Assembly: GCF_005221285.1 (NCBI RefSeq) | Contig: NZ_CP039886.1 | Coordinates: 806,001 to 870,000 of the forward strand | Origin: Neisseria flavescens | Lineage (GTDB): Bacteria > Pseudomonadota > Gammaproteobacteria > Burkholderiales > Neisseriaceae | Length of the DNA stretch: 64,000 nucleotides | Reading direction: 5' to 3' | Shown: positions 16,905-26,631 of the stretch, in pieces | How the letters are laid out: each line of letters begins with the position of its first letter | Numbering within the stretch: the first letter of the stretch is position 1 | The notes under the pieces: model-generated | Told to the model about the DNA's origin: nothing | The model's database searches: none | What the model saw: the letters and a program-made list of their open reading frames with translations, nothing else | Program-made: the position numbers and the translations under genes

Positions 16905-19349
16905 ATGACTGCAAAATCTTCTAAAACCCAAACAAAAAAACGCGTCTCTACCAAACCGGCAGCCAAACCGACCACACGCAAATCCACCAAAGCACAAACT
17001 CAAGCCGACAATAAAGTCTCCCAACGCCTGAAAGCCGCCAAAGAGCTGCAAAGAAACGAAGAAAAAAAAGCGCGTCCCGAGCATGTCGTCAACTTGATTA
17101 ATGATGCTTTATGGCTGTTTGGCTTGGTTATCACCATTTATCTGGCCATTTCCCTGGCCAGCTTCAGCATGGACGACCCTGCATGGTCGCGCAGCGTTCC
17201 CAAAAGCAACGATGTCGCCAACCTCGGCGGTCTCTTTGGCTCCTATCTTTCCGATGTTGGATATTATCTGTTCGGCTTATCGTTTTGGTGGTGGATAGCC
17301 GCCTCTTGCGTTTTCCTCTACAAAAATTTCCGTCCCATGAAAAAGCAGGAAAACCACAAGCCCTACAATCACGGCGTAGCCGCTTTAGCATTGTTTCTCC
17401 TGCTGGTGTGCAGCCCGATTATCGAACATTTCCTGTTTGACAATGCATTGAGCGAATCCCTTCCCGTCGGTGCAGGCGGCTTGGTCGGCTTGTTGGCCGG
17501 TTCAGGCTTGGCTTGGCTGTTGGGTAAGTCGGGCAGCCTGTTGATTATGCTGGTGATGTTGCTTTTATCCATTTCCCTGTTGGCTCAGGTGTCATGGTTG
17601 GAAGTCATGGCCAAATCCGGCAGCCATATGGGTGGCCTGTTTGGCAGCCTGATGAAAAAACTGTCTCAATTCCAAAGTAAAAAAGAAGATGTCCACACCG
17701 AAGCTTTGGAAAGCCAAAATACGCGCCGCATGGTTAAAGAGGCAAAAACCATTACCGCCACTCCGGTTGCTCCGTTGGCAGGCAGCAGCAGCAACCGTAA
17801 AACCGTTGCCGTATCCGTTGCGCCGCCTCCTAAAATCCAAACTTCCCTATTTGACGATACTGAACCTAAAAACAACGGCGAATACCACAAGCCTAACATG
17901 AACCTGTTGCGTATGCCGTCTGAAGAACCGGTTGCCGTCAATCCGGATGAATTGCAACAGACCGCAGAATTAATCGAGGCCAAGCTGGCTGAATTTGGCA
18001 TCGGCGTACAGGTTGTTTCCGCCACTTCCGGCCCTGTGATTACCCGCTACGAAATCGAACCGGCACAAGGTGTCAAAGGCAGCCAAATTGTTGCCCTGTC
18101 CAAAGATTTGGCGCGCTCGATGTCTCTGCAAGCAGTACGCATCGTAGAAACCATTGCCGGTAAAAACACCATGGGCATTGAATTGCCCAATGAGAAACGC
18201 CAAGACGTGATGTTGAGCGAAATCCTCTCTTCATCCGTGTTTACCGACGCCAAGTCCAAACTGACCGTTGCTTTGGGTAAAGATATTGCGGGTACGCCCG
18301 TTGTCGGCGACTTGGCAAAAATGCCGCATCTTTTGGTCGCAGGTATGACCGGCTCGGGTAAATCCGTCGGTGTGAACGGCATGATTATGTCCATGCTCTT
18401 CAAAGCCACGCCCGACGAAGTCCGTTTCATTATGATTGACCCGAAAATGCTGGAATTGAGCATTTACGACGGCATTCCGCACCTGCTCTGCCCGGTTGTG
18501 ACCGATATGCGCGAGGCTGGACAAGCGTTGAACTGGTGTGTTGCCGAAATGGAAAAACGCTATCGCCTGCTCTCTCACGCCGGTGTGCGTAATTTGGACG
18601 GCTTCAACAAAAAAGTCGAACAAGCCAAAGCAGCAGGCAAACCATTACTCAATCCGTTCAGCTTAAATCCTGACGATCCTGAGCCTCTGGAAAAACTGCC
18701 GTTGATTGTGGTCGTCATTGACGAGTTGGCAGACTTGATGATGACCGAACGCAAATCCGTTGAGCAGCAAATCGCACGTCTTGCCCAAAAAGCGCGTGCA
18801 GCAGGCATTCACATGATTGTCGCCACCCAACGTCCGAGTGTCGATGTGGTTACCGGCCTGATTAAAGCCAACATTCCGACACGCATGGCCTTTACCGTAC
18901 AAAGCAAAATCGACAGCCGCACCATTCTTGACCAAACGGGTGCGGACGAATTGCTCAAATATGGCGACTCGTTATTCCTGCAACCGGGAAGCGCAGAACC
19001 GACACGCCTGCAGGGTGCGTTTGTTTCCGATGATGAAGTGCATCAGGTCGTCAATTTTGTCAAAGAACAGGCTCCGACCAATTATGTTGAAGGCCTGCTC
19101 AGTGGCGAAGCGGCCATCGAAACCACCAATATTGTCAATCCGAACGCAAACAGCGATGAGCTATTCGATCAAGCCGTTGCCTTCGTATTGGAGAGCCGGA
19201 AAACTTCCATTTCCGCCCTCCAACGCCAATTGCGCATCGGCTACAACCGTGCCGCCAATTTGATAGATGCGCTTGAAAATGCCGGTGTTCTCTCTCCGGC
19301 AGACATCAACGGCAGCCGACGGATTCTGGCACAAAAAGACCAGCTGTAA
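16905..19349 (+). CDS. ftsK: DNA translocase FtsK
   Basis: 814 residues. Four N-terminal membrane helices (about residues 55-250) anchor it at the division septum. A Ser/Pro/Lys linker follows, then the RecA-type motor with Walker A AGMTGSGKSVGVN (near 480) and Walker B LIVVVIDELADLMM, and a C-terminal gamma winged-helix domain (SRKTSISALQRQLRIGYNRAANLIDALE) that reads KOPS-type polar sequences. FtsK pumps chromosome ends and helps XerCD resolve dimers. I chose the ATG giving MTAKSSKTQTKKR. A longer frame opening at an upstream GTG runs over a TATAAT promoter element and has no ribosome-binding site. Confidence 0.92.
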   Translation: MTAKSSKTQTKKRVSTKPAAKPTTRKSTKAQTQADNKVSQRLKAAKELQRNEEKKARPEHVVNLINDALWLFGLVITIYLAISLASFSMDDPAWSRSVPKSNDVANLGGLFGSYLSDVGYYLFGLSFWWWIAASCVFLYKNFRPMKKQENHKPYNHGVAALALFLLLVCSPIIEHFLFDNALSESLPVGAGGLVGLLAGSGLAWLLGKSGSLLIMLVMLLLSISLLAQVSWLEVMAKSGSHMGGLFGSLMKKLSQFQSKKEDVHTEALESQNTRRMVKEAKTITATPVAPLAGSSSNRKTVAVSVAPPPKIQTSLFDDTEPKNNGEYHKPNMNLLRMPSEEPVAVNPDELQQTAELIEAKLAEFGIGVQVVSATSGPVITRYEIEPAQGVKGSQIVALSKDLARSMSLQAVRIVETIAGKNTMGIELPNEKRQDVMLSEILSSSVFTDAKSKLTVALGKDIAGTPVVGDLAKMPHLLVAGMTGSGKSVGVNGMIMSMLFKATPDEVRFIMIDPKMLELSIYDGIPHLLCPVVTDMREAGQALNWCVAEMEKRYRLLSHAGVRNLDGFNKKVEQAKAAGKPLLNPFSLNPDDPEPLEKLPLIVVVIDELADLMMTERKSVEQQIARLAQKARAAGIHMIVATQRPSVDVVTGLIKANIPTRMAFTVQSKIDSRTILDQTGADELLKYGDSLFLQPGSAEPTRLQGAFVSDDEVHQVVNFVKEQAPTNYVEGLLSGEAAIETTNIVNPNANSDELFDQAVAFVLESRKTSISALQRQLRIGYNRAANLIDALENAGVLSPADINGSRRILAQKDQL

Positions 19350-19370
19350 AAAACAACAATATCGAAACGC

Positions 19371-19415
19371 AAAGGCCGTCTGAAAAGAATTTCCCACTTT
19401 TCAGACGGCCTTTTT
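19371..19415 (+). terminator. Inverted AG-DUS terminator after ftsK
   Basis: AAAGGCCGTCTGAAAAG pairs with CTTTTCAGACGGCCTTTTT. Confidence 0.85.
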
Positions 19416-19435
19416 ATGTTATTCGTGAAACATTG

Positions 19436-19444
19436 TGTTATACT
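19436..19444 (+). promoter_or_regulatory. Extended -10 promoter of tig
   Basis: TGTTATACT: a TGn extended -10 with TATACT, about 100 bases before the trigger-factor start. No strong -35 box is visible, as is common for extended -10 promoters. Confidence 0.5.
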
Positions 19445-19541
19445 AAGCAGCTAAATTTTGACCTTATGCACGCTTCCGAAGTTCTTCGGAATGCCGAGCA
19501 GAAGGATAACCGTTTAAACACAACAAATTTAAGGGCTTACG

Positions 19542-20852
19542 ATGAGCGTAACTGTTGAAACTTTAGAAAATCTGGAACGCAAAGTAGTATTGTCTCTGCC
19601 TTGGTCCAAAATCAACGCAGAAACTGAGAAAAAACTGAAACAAACCCAACGCCGTGCAAAAATTGACGGCTTCCGTCCGGGTAAAGCACCGTTCAAAATG
19701 ATTGCCCAAATGTACGGCGCAAGCGCACAAAACGACGTTATCAACGAATTGGTACAACGCGAATTCTACGAAGTTGCCGTTGCTCAAGAATTGAAAGTTG
19801 CCGGTTACCCACGCTTTGAAGGCGTTGAAGAACAAGACGATCAAGAGTCTTTCAAAGTTGCCGCTATTTTTGAAGTTTTCCCTGAAGTAACTATTGGCGA
19901 CCTGTCTGTCCAAGAAGTAGAAAAAGTTACTGCGACTGTTGGCGATGCCGAAGTTGACCAAACTGTAGAAATCCTGCGTAAACAACGCACCCGCTTCAAC
20001 CATGTTGAACGTGAAGCCCAAAACGGCGACCGCGTCATCATTGACTTTGAAGGCAAAATCGACGGCGAACCTTTCGCTGGCGGCGCGTCTAAAAACTACG
20101 CTTTCGTATTGGGCGCAGGTCAAATGCTGTCTGAATTCGAAGCCGGTGTTGTCGGCATGAAAGCCGGAGAAAGCAAAGATGTTACCGTAAACTTCCCTGA
20201 AGACTACCACGGTAAAGATGTTGCCGGTAAATCTGCCGTATTCACCATCACTCTGAACAACGTTTCTGAAGCTACTTTGCCTGAAGTTGACGCAGACTTC
20301 GCTAAAGCTCTGGGCATTGAAGACGGCGACGTTGCCAAAATGCGTGAAGAAGTGAAGAAAAACGTTGGCCGCGAAGTTGAGCGCCGTATCGGTGAACAAA
20401 CCAAAGAATCTGTAATGAACGCCCTGCTCAAAGCAGCCGATTTGCAAGTTCCCGTTGCTTTGGTCAACGAAGAAGCCGCCCGCTTGGCAAACGAAATGAA
20501 ACAAAACTTCGTTAACCAAGGTATGGCTGATGCTGCCAACTTGGATCTGCCTTTGGACATGTTCAAAGAACAAGCAGAACGCCGCGTTTCTTTGGGCCTG
20601 ATTTTGGCTAAATTGGTTGAAGAAAACAAACTTGAGCCAACTGAAGACCAAATCAAAGCCGTTGTCGCCAACTTCGCTGAGAGCTACGAAGATCCTCAAG
20701 AAGTTATCGACTGGTACTACGCAGAGCCTTCCCGCCTGCAAGGCCCGACTTCTTTGGCAGTAGAAAGCAACGTTGTTGATTTCGTTCTGAGCAAAGCTAA
20801 AGTAACTGAAAAAGCGCTGTCTTTTGACGAAGTAATGGGCGCACAAGCTTAA
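19542..20852 (+). CDS. tig: Trigger factor (peptidyl-prolyl isomerase, ribosome-bound chaperone)
   Basis: 436 residues. The N-terminal ribosome-docking domain carries the signature variant GFRPGKAPFKM (about 44-54). The FKBP-type isomerase domain follows (GDRVIIDFEGKIDGEPFAGG, about 160-245), then the helical C-terminal chaperone arms. It binds at the ribosomal exit tunnel and shields nascent chains. It precedes clpP, a common bacterial order (tig-clpP). A long open frame on the other strand is an artefact of codon composition. Confidence 0.95.
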   Translation: MSVTVETLENLERKVVLSLPWSKINAETEKKLKQTQRRAKIDGFRPGKAPFKMIAQMYGASAQNDVINELVQREFYEVAVAQELKVAGYPRFEGVEEQDDQESFKVAAIFEVFPEVTIGDLSVQEVEKVTATVGDAEVDQTVEILRKQRTRFNHVEREAQNGDRVIIDFEGKIDGEPFAGGASKNYAFVLGAGQMLSEFEAGVVGMKAGESKDVTVNFPEDYHGKDVAGKSAVFTITLNNVSEATLPEVDADFAKALGIEDGDVAKMREEVKKNVGREVERRIGEQTKESVMNALLKAADLQVPVALVNEEAARLANEMKQNFVNQGMADAANLDLPLDMFKEQAERRVSLGLILAKLVEENKLEPTEDQIKAVVANFAESYEDPQEVIDWYYAEPSRLQGPTSLAVESNVVDFVLSKAKVTEKALSFDEVMGAQA

Positions 20853-20883
20853 TTGCTCTAAGACCGTCTGAAACAGACAATCA

Positions 20884-20920
20884 AAAGCACCGAAGCGCTT
20901 TAAATGGCTTTGGTGCTTTT
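20884..20920 (+). terminator. Hairpin between tig and clpP
   Basis: AAAAGCACCGAAGC pairs with GCTTTGGTGCTTTT (one mismatch) around a 9-base loop. An uptake-sequence variant AGACCGTCTGAA lies 22 bases before it. It may be partial, allowing some read-through into clpP. Confidence 0.65.
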
Positions 20921-20942
20921 CCATCATTAACAGGAGACAAAA

Positions 20943-21563
20943 ATGTCCTTCGATTTCAATAATTACCTTGTCCCTACCGTTATCGAACAAAGCGGTCGTG
21001 GCGAGCGCGCATTCGACATCTACTCACGCCTTTTGAAAGAGCGCATCGTTTTCTTGGTCGGCCCGGTGACAGACGAATCTGCCAACTTGGTTGTTGCGCA
21101 ATTACTGTTCTTGGAAAGCGAAAATCCAGATAAAGATATCTTCTTCTATATCAACTCTCCGGGCGGTTCGGTTACTGCCGGTATGTCGATTTACGACACC
21201 ATGAACTTCATCAAGCCTCATGTTTCTACTTTATGCTTGGGCCAAGCAGCAAGTATGGGTGCATTCTTGTTGTCCGCAGGCGAAAAAGGCAAACGCTTTG
21301 CCCTGCCAAACAGCCGCATCATGATTCACCAACCGCTCATCAGCGGCGGCTTGGCCGGTCAGGCTTCCGATATTGAAATTCACGCTAAAGAGCTGCTGAA
21401 AATCAAAGAGAAACTGAACCGCTTACTCGCCAAACATTGTGATCGCGATTTGGCCGACTTGGAACGCGATACCGACCGCGACAATTATATGTCTGCCGAT
21501 GAAGCTAAAGAATATGGTTTGATTGACCAAGTTTTGGAAAACCGCGCCTCTCTACAAGCCTAA
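20943..21563 (+). CDS. clpP: ATP-dependent Clp protease proteolytic subunit ClpP
   Basis: 206 residues. The catalytic serine is Ser104 in GQAASMGAF, the histidine His129 in SRIMIHQPL, and the aspartate lies in RDTDRD (about 176-180). The oxyanion segment SPGGSVTAG is present. ClpP forms a double-heptamer chamber fed by ClpX/ClpA. It follows tig by 90 bases and starts after AGGAGACAAA. clpB and lon, also in this window, are separate transcription units. Confidence 0.96.
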   Translation: MSFDFNNYLVPTVIEQSGRGERAFDIYSRLLKERIVFLVGPVTDESANLVVAQLLFLESENPDKDIFFYINSPGGSVTAGMSIYDTMNFIKPHVSTLCLGQAASMGAFLLSAGEKGKRFALPNSRIMIHQPLISGGLAGQASDIEIHAKELLKIKEKLNRLLAKHCDRDLADLERDTDRDNYMSADEAKEYGLIDQVLENRASLQA

Positions 21564-21582
21564 TCTTTATCGGTTTTAAATC

Positions 21583-21620
21583 AAAAGGCCGTCTGAAAAG
21601 TATATATTCAGACGGCCTTT
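21583..21620. terminator. Inverted AG-DUS terminator between clpP and the convergent gcr-like gene
   Basis: AAAAGGCCGTCTGAA and TTCAGACGGCCTTT form the stem. It lies between two converging genes and can serve both. Confidence 0.8.
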
Positions 21621-21628
21621 CTTCAATC

Positions 21629-23617
21629 TTACTTCGCGTTGTCTTTATTATTCACCTGAACCGGATACAGCAAAATCAAAGGATTGGCTTTCACTTGACT
21701 CCAGAAGCTTTTCAGCAAATTGCGCATACTGCCCAAACGCGTGCCGCGAGAACGAAGCGCAACAGCCAAAGCCAAAGAAAAGCTGACCACCAGATTCACC
21801 ATGCCGATTGCCAATACACTTGCCAAGCCAAGCATAAAAGTGAATATATCTGCATGACCACTAATCGCGGCATAACCCAAATTTGCCGAAGAGAACGCCA
21901 CATGGCGAATATCCAGTGGTAAGCCGAAAAGGTGGCCAAAATAGCCGGTCATACCCAAAAGCATACCGAAAATAAAATTGCCCATAAGCGAGCCGTAATG
22001 CTTATGAATATAAGCGGCCAAACGGCGGCGTGGCTGAGGACGCATGATTTTTCGTAAAAACGGATTAAACGGCAGGCGCTGACGCAAGTTCAGATAATCG
22101 GAACGGTTGTCAAAGAAGCCGGCAATAATCCCCGAGCAAAATAGCCATACACCGGCAATAGCGGCATACCACAAGGTAGGCTGAGTAAAAATCTCAATAG
22201 ATTTAAGCTGGTAGGCTGTAACCGCCTCATTCAATAAAGGCTGATCATGCGTGTAGACATAACCCCAAGCGATCCCCGCCGCCAACAATACGGCAATCGA
22301 TACATTGCCAAACACGGCAACACTTTGCGAACGGCACACGTCAATCAGCAGTTTTGCCAATTTGTTGTCCACCGCTTTACTGCCTTCATTTGAGTCCACC
22401 TGCTCGGCAAAGCTCGCCGCCGTCATGGCAGGCTGCTTGGTCGCAACGGTGCAGTGCAGCATATGAATCAGCATAAAGCCTAAGCCGTAGTTAAGTCCGG
22501 CAAGGAATGAAGTAGTAAACTCGCCGAATCCCAAAGACGCAATATGGATTTTATTCAATGCCATCAAAGCAATAATTACGCCACCGCCTGCTGCGGAATA
22601 AAACATTTTGAAATATTCACTACGGTTGCGCGTAATGTAATGCTCACCATAATGGCTTTTGTTTTCCGTAATACTGCGTGCCAGCATTCGGATACTGCTT
22701 TTACGCAAGTGGCTGGTACTGTATTGCTCTACCGCCGCGTAAATCATCGCATTCATCAGATTGATGGTTAAGCGGGTGCGGCTGCCGGTTTCGATTTGAA
22801 TATTGGTCAACAGTTTCAGACGGCCTAGGGTTTGTTGCAGGCGCTCCAACAAGTGCGCCACTTTCACTGACGAACCAGACCCCGCCCCTGTACCACGACG
22901 ACGCAGATACTCAATTTGCTTGTCGCACTGGTCAAACATGACCTCCAAGTGCGCCGTGTCGTAAATTTCTTCACTGTGGCGATAGTGTTCTACCAATTTT
23001 GCAATTTCACGTTGCAAAGCGACAAATGCCGAATCTGCCTCCAACAAACGGGGAGCAATCCGTATTAAATCCGGCTCAATTGCTTCGGAAGCAATCCAAA
23101 TAGACAGCATTTCTACCGCTCGCAAACGGGCATCTGCCAACTGTCGGCTGGCCGTCTGAAGCAACGCAGGATCGGCTTTACCCTGCAACAATTCATACAT
23201 GCTCAACCATTGGCGCAAACTCAGGGTTTGCAACCATTTATCATCGTTTTTCGAATGGAAAAGATACAAAAACACTTCGCGCAGATTGGAAAAATCTTTA
23301 TAAGACGGACTGAAACGTTCGTAAATCCGTATGCCCATTTCCCGAGTAAAGCTATGGCGCGAGAAAATACCCAGCTTAATCAGCGCAGGATAGATGTGAA
23401 CTTTAGACAACCAGGCATAGAAGCGCAGGCTGAATTGACGGCATAAAGCATCGTCTTGTTTTAAAGTAGATAAAATCAAATCGAAACGTTCGGAAGCCTG
23501 TTTTTTGCCTCCTCGGCGCAAAAATTTGATTAATGCATTGAGAATAAGAACAAAGTCGGTATCATTTAAGCGCTCCGACAAAATAATGTGAAGATTTTGA
23601 TTAGTCAGTTTTTGCAT
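21629..23617 (-). CDS. Gcr / SpecificRecomb-family membrane protein (annotated as site-specific recombinase)
   Basis: 662 residues. The N-terminal ~350 residues are soluble and helical. The C-terminal half has about six to seven membrane helices (for example GGGVIIALMALNKIHIA, GLNYGLGFMLIHMLHC, VSIAVLLAAGIAWGYVY, GNFIFGMLLGMTGYFGHLFG). The family (COG4389, gonococcal Gcr) is called a site-specific recombinase in databases. I see no tyrosine- or serine-recombinase catalytic pattern, and the membrane topology argues against that label. The function is therefore best left open. Confidence 0.75.
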   Translation of the reverse strand: MQKLTNQNLHIILSERLNDTDFVLILNALIKFLRRGGKKQASERFDLILSTLKQDDALCRQFSLRFYAWLSKVHIYPALIKLGIFSRHSFTREMGIRIYERFSPSYKDFSNLREVFLYLFHSKNDDKWLQTLSLRQWLSMYELLQGKADPALLQTASRQLADARLRAVEMLSIWIASEAIEPDLIRIAPRLLEADSAFVALQREIAKLVEHYRHSEEIYDTAHLEVMFDQCDKQIEYLRRRGTGAGSGSSVKVAHLLERLQQTLGRLKLLTNIQIETGSRTRLTINLMNAMIYAAVEQYSTSHLRKSSIRMLARSITENKSHYGEHYITRNRSEYFKMFYSAAGGGVIIALMALNKIHIASLGFGEFTTSFLAGLNYGLGFMLIHMLHCTVATKQPAMTAASFAEQVDSNEGSKAVDNKLAKLLIDVCRSQSVAVFGNVSIAVLLAAGIAWGYVYTHDQPLLNEAVTAYQLKSIEIFTQPTLWYAAIAGVWLFCSGIIAGFFDNRSDYLNLRQRLPFNPFLRKIMRPQPRRRLAAYIHKHYGSLMGNFIFGMLLGMTGYFGHLFGLPLDIRHVAFSSANLGYAAISGHADIFTFMLGLASVLAIGMVNLVVSFSLALAVALRSRGTRLGSMRNLLKSFWSQVKANPLILLYPVQVNNKDNAK

Positions 23618-23786
23618 TGTAGTATTATTACATAAAATGAGATATTTAGCAAGAACCTCGGCAAACAGGTCGGATTATATCGCATTCTTTATCAACCGAT
23701 GGCACAAGATTTTCGATTAATATTCTCTAAAATTCAATGAATAATCAAATTACATAACAAATATATGATATGAATCAATAATTAAG

Positions 23787-23820
23787 AAAGGCCGTCTGAA
23801 TTCTTTCAGACGGCCTTTTA
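23787..23820. terminator. Inverted AG-DUS terminator after clpB
   Basis: AAAGGCCGTCTGAA and TTCAGACGGCCTTTT with a 4-base loop, directly downstream of the minus-strand clpB stop. Confidence 0.8.
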
Positions 23821-23846
23821 CAACAGCATACTACATTGTTTTAACC

Positions 23847-26420
23847 TTATGCAAACAAAAGCTTACCACCCTCTTCTTTAACATGGATTGTGCTATCAGG
23901 TGCATATTTGCCTTCAAGCAATGCTTTGGCCAGCGGATTCTCGATTTCCGATTGGATGGCGCGTTTGAGCGGACGTGCGCCGTAAACGGGGTCGAAACCG
24001 GCTTTGGCGATGATGTCCAGTGCGGCATCGGAAACAGTCAGGCGCAGGTTTTGTTTTTCCAAACGTTTTTCCAAACCTTTAAGCTGGATTTTCGCAATGT
24101 TGCGGATATTGGCCTGATCCAAACCATGGAACACGACTACTTCGTCGATGCGGTTGATCATTTCGGGGCGGAAATGTTCTTTCACATCCTCCATCACAAC
24201 TTCTTTCACCGCTTCGTAATCCTGAATGCCCATTTGTTGGATGTGCTGGCTGCCGATGTTGGAAGTCATCACAATCACGGTATTTTTAAAATCTACCGTC
24301 CTGCCTTGCCCGTCGGTCAAACGACCGTCATCCAATACTTGCAGCAGGATGTTGAACACGTCGGGATGGGCTTTTTCCACTTCATCCAAAAGAATCACGC
24401 TGTATGGTTTGCGGCGGACTTGCTCAGTCAGGTAACCGCCTTCTTCGTAGCCGACATAGCCGGGAGGCGCACCGATTAAGCGGGCAACAGCATGTTTTTC
24501 CATGTATTCGGACATATCGATACGAATCAGATGATCTTCGCTGTCAAACAGGAAGCCTGCCAATGCCTTACACAATTCGGTTTTACCCACACCGGTCGGA
24601 CCTAAGAACAGGAAGCTGCCGTAAGGCTTGTTCGGATCGGCTAGGCCTGATCGGCTGCGGCGGATAGCGTCAGACACAGCACGCACGGCTTCATCTTGAC
24701 CGACCACGCGGCGGTGCAATACTTCTTCCATCTTCAGCAGCTTGTCTCGTTCCCCTTCCATCATTTTTGACACAGGAATGCCGGTCATACGGGAAACGAT
24801 TTCAGCCACTTCATCCGCGCCGACTTCAGTACGGAAAAGTTTGTTTTGTTTTTTGCCGTCAGGATTGCTTTCTGCCGCTTGCAACTGTGCGCTCAATTTA
24901 GGCAACTCACCGTATTCAAGCTCAGATGCACGGGCAAAATCGCCTTGGCGTTTGGCCTGTTCGATTTTGACTTTAATGTCGTCCATCTGTTTCTTGATGT
25001 CGGCAGTGCTGGATGATGCTGCTTTTTCAGCTTTCCAGATTTCGTCCAAATCGGCGTATTCTTTTTGCAGGCCGTCGATTTCTTCATCTATCAATTCCAG
25101 ACGTTTTTTGCTGGCATCATCGCTCTCTTTGGCAACGTGCATTTTTTCCATTTTGAGCTGGATAATGCGGCGGTCGAGTTTGTCCATTTGCTCAGGTTTG
25201 CTGTCCAGTTCCATTTTGATGCGGCTGGCTGCTTCGTCAATCAAATCAATCGCTTTATCGGGCAGGAAGCGGTCGGTGATGTAGCGGTCGCTCAACTCCG
25301 CTGCGGCAACGATAGCAGGGTCGGTAATATCGATACCATGGTGGATTTCATAACGCTCCTGTAAACCGCGCAAAATAGCGATGGTGTCTTCCACGCTTGG
25401 CTCGCCAACCAATACTTTTTGGAAACGGCGTTCAAGTGCCGCGTCTTTTTCGATGTATTGGCGGTATTCGTCCAAGGTAGTCGCACCGATACAGTGCAGT
25501 TCGCCGCGTGCCAAAGCCGGTTTCAACATATTGCCCGCGTCCATCGCGCCGTCGGTTTTACCTGCGCCAACCAAGGTATGAATTTCGTCGATGAAAATCA
25601 GAGTGTTGCCATCGTCTTTCGCCAAGTCGTTCAACACGCCTTTCAAGCGTTCTTCAAATTCGCCGCGATATTTCGCGCCGGCAATCAAAGCCGCCAAGTC
25701 CAGAACCAGCAGGCGTTTGTTGCGCAGGGATTCAGGCACTTCGCCGTTGACGATGCGTTGCGCCAAACCTTCGACAATAGCGGTTTTACCCACACCCGGC
25801 TCACCAATCAGCACGGGGTTGTTTTTGGTACGGCGTTGCAATACCTGAATCGCGCGGCGGATTTCATCATCACGGCCGATAACGGGGTCAAGTTTGCCGT
25901 CGCGGGCGCGCTGGGTCAGATCAAGTGTGTATTTTTTCAAAGCATCGCGTTGGTCTTCGGCATTCGCATCATTCACGTTTTGTCCTCCTCGTACCGCATC
26001 AATCGCGGCATTAATGTTTTGTTCGGTCGCACCGGCTTCTTTCAAAATTTTGCCGGTTGCATCGTTCTGCTGCACCAAGGCAAGCAGGAAAAGTTCGCTG
26101 GCGATATAGACATCGCCGCGCTTGGTTGCGGCTTTGTCCATCAAGTTCAATACAGCTTGCAGCTCACGGCTAGGCATAATATCGCCACCTTGACCGGATA
26201 CTTTTGGCAAGCTGCTCAAATGTTGCTGCAAACGTTGTTTTACTTGAGGCACATTCACACCTGCATGAGCCAGCAACGCAGCAGCACCACTGTTTTGATC
26301 ATCAAGCAACGCTTTTAAGATAAAGCCGGCCTCAAGGTAGCTGCTGTCCGCAGCCAAAGCCAAACTTTGACCTTCTTGCAGAGCTTGCTGAAATTTGGCA
26401 GTCAATTTATCAAATCTCAT
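23847..26420 (-). CDS. clpB: ATP-dependent chaperone ClpB (disaggregase)
   Basis: 857 residues. A Clp N domain is followed by AAA-1 (Walker A GEPGVGKTA, Walker B LIFIDEIHTLVGAG), the coiled-coil middle domain (about 400-520, rich in Glu/Lys) that identifies ClpB rather than ClpA, and AAA-2 (GPTGVGKTE, VILLDEVEKAHPDV). It works with DnaK to dissolve aggregates after heat stress. Upstream on the minus strand there is a sigma-70-like promoter (TTGAGT-16-TATATA); I do not see a clear sigma-32 box. Confidence 0.96.
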   Translation of the reverse strand: MRFDKLTAKFQQALQEGQSLALAADSSYLEAGFILKALLDDQNSGAAALLAHAGVNVPQVKQRLQQHLSSLPKVSGQGGDIMPSRELQAVLNLMDKAATKRGDVYIASELFLLALVQQNDATGKILKEAGATEQNINAAIDAVRGGQNVNDANAEDQRDALKKYTLDLTQRARDGKLDPVIGRDDEIRRAIQVLQRRTKNNPVLIGEPGVGKTAIVEGLAQRIVNGEVPESLRNKRLLVLDLAALIAGAKYRGEFEERLKGVLNDLAKDDGNTLIFIDEIHTLVGAGKTDGAMDAGNMLKPALARGELHCIGATTLDEYRQYIEKDAALERRFQKVLVGEPSVEDTIAILRGLQERYEIHHGIDITDPAIVAAAELSDRYITDRFLPDKAIDLIDEAASRIKMELDSKPEQMDKLDRRIIQLKMEKMHVAKESDDASKKRLELIDEEIDGLQKEYADLDEIWKAEKAASSSTADIKKQMDDIKVKIEQAKRQGDFARASELEYGELPKLSAQLQAAESNPDGKKQNKLFRTEVGADEVAEIVSRMTGIPVSKMMEGERDKLLKMEEVLHRRVVGQDEAVRAVSDAIRRSRSGLADPNKPYGSFLFLGPTGVGKTELCKALAGFLFDSEDHLIRIDMSEYMEKHAVARLIGAPPGYVGYEEGGYLTEQVRRKPYSVILLDEVEKAHPDVFNILLQVLDDGRLTDGQGRTVDFKNTVIVMTSNIGSQHIQQMGIQDYEAVKEVVMEDVKEHFRPEMINRIDEVVVFHGLDQANIRNIAKIQLKGLEKRLEKQNLRLTVSDAALDIIAKAGFDPVYGARPLKRAIQSEIENPLAKALLEGKYAPDSTIHVKEEGGKLLFA

Positions 26421-26455
26421 TTTACGTTCCTCTTCAAATATATTCTGTTAGAGCC

Positions 26456-26483
26456 TATATAAGCGCAAATGTGGATAACTCAA
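26456..26483 (-). promoter_or_regulatory. Candidate clpB promoter overlapping a DnaA box
   Basis: Minus strand: -35 TTGAGT, 16-base spacer, -10 TATATA. The spacer contains TTATCCACA, a perfect DnaA-box sequence, so DnaA binding here would occlude the promoter. Confidence 0.45.
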
Positions 26484-26588
26484 TAGCCATTTACTCCACC
26501 AAGAAACAAATTTTTATTATATTATTGATTTATATGATTTAATTTTTATAATTTTGTGTGTATAACTTTTATTATCCAGTTATCCTTT
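26470..26588. other. Cluster of DnaA-box-like 9-mers with AT-rich segment
   Basis: TGTGGATAA (26470-26478) and TGTGTATAA (26557-26565) both match the reverse complement of TTATNCACA exactly. TTATCCAGT (26572) and TTATCCTTT (26580) are partial plus-strand matches. Between the two perfect sites lies a long run of A/T only. The cluster sits between the divergent clpB and trpS genes. Boxes and AT tract are seen directly; any role in DnaA titration or transcription control is inference. Confidence 0.45.
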
Positions 26589-26625
26589 ACTCAAAAGGCC
26601 GTCTGAAAAATCAAGAATAATCAGG

Positions 26626-26631
26626 TATAAT
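26626..26631 (+). promoter_or_regulatory. -10 element of trpS inside an inverted uptake-sequence pair
   Basis: TATAAT with CTGAAA 17 bases upstream as a poor -35. The two lie between AGGCCGTCTGAA (26597) and its inverted partner (26646), so the -35 overlaps the uptake sequence. Confidence 0.5.

Noticed and set aside
19563..20990. 475-codon open frame opposite tig
   Set aside because: Antisense to trigger factor; Phe/Asn-rich translation typical of a reverse-strand artefact.
21629..23617. True site-specific recombinase
   Set aside because: The family name suggests it, but the protein has a multi-helix membrane half and no visible recombinase catalytic motif.
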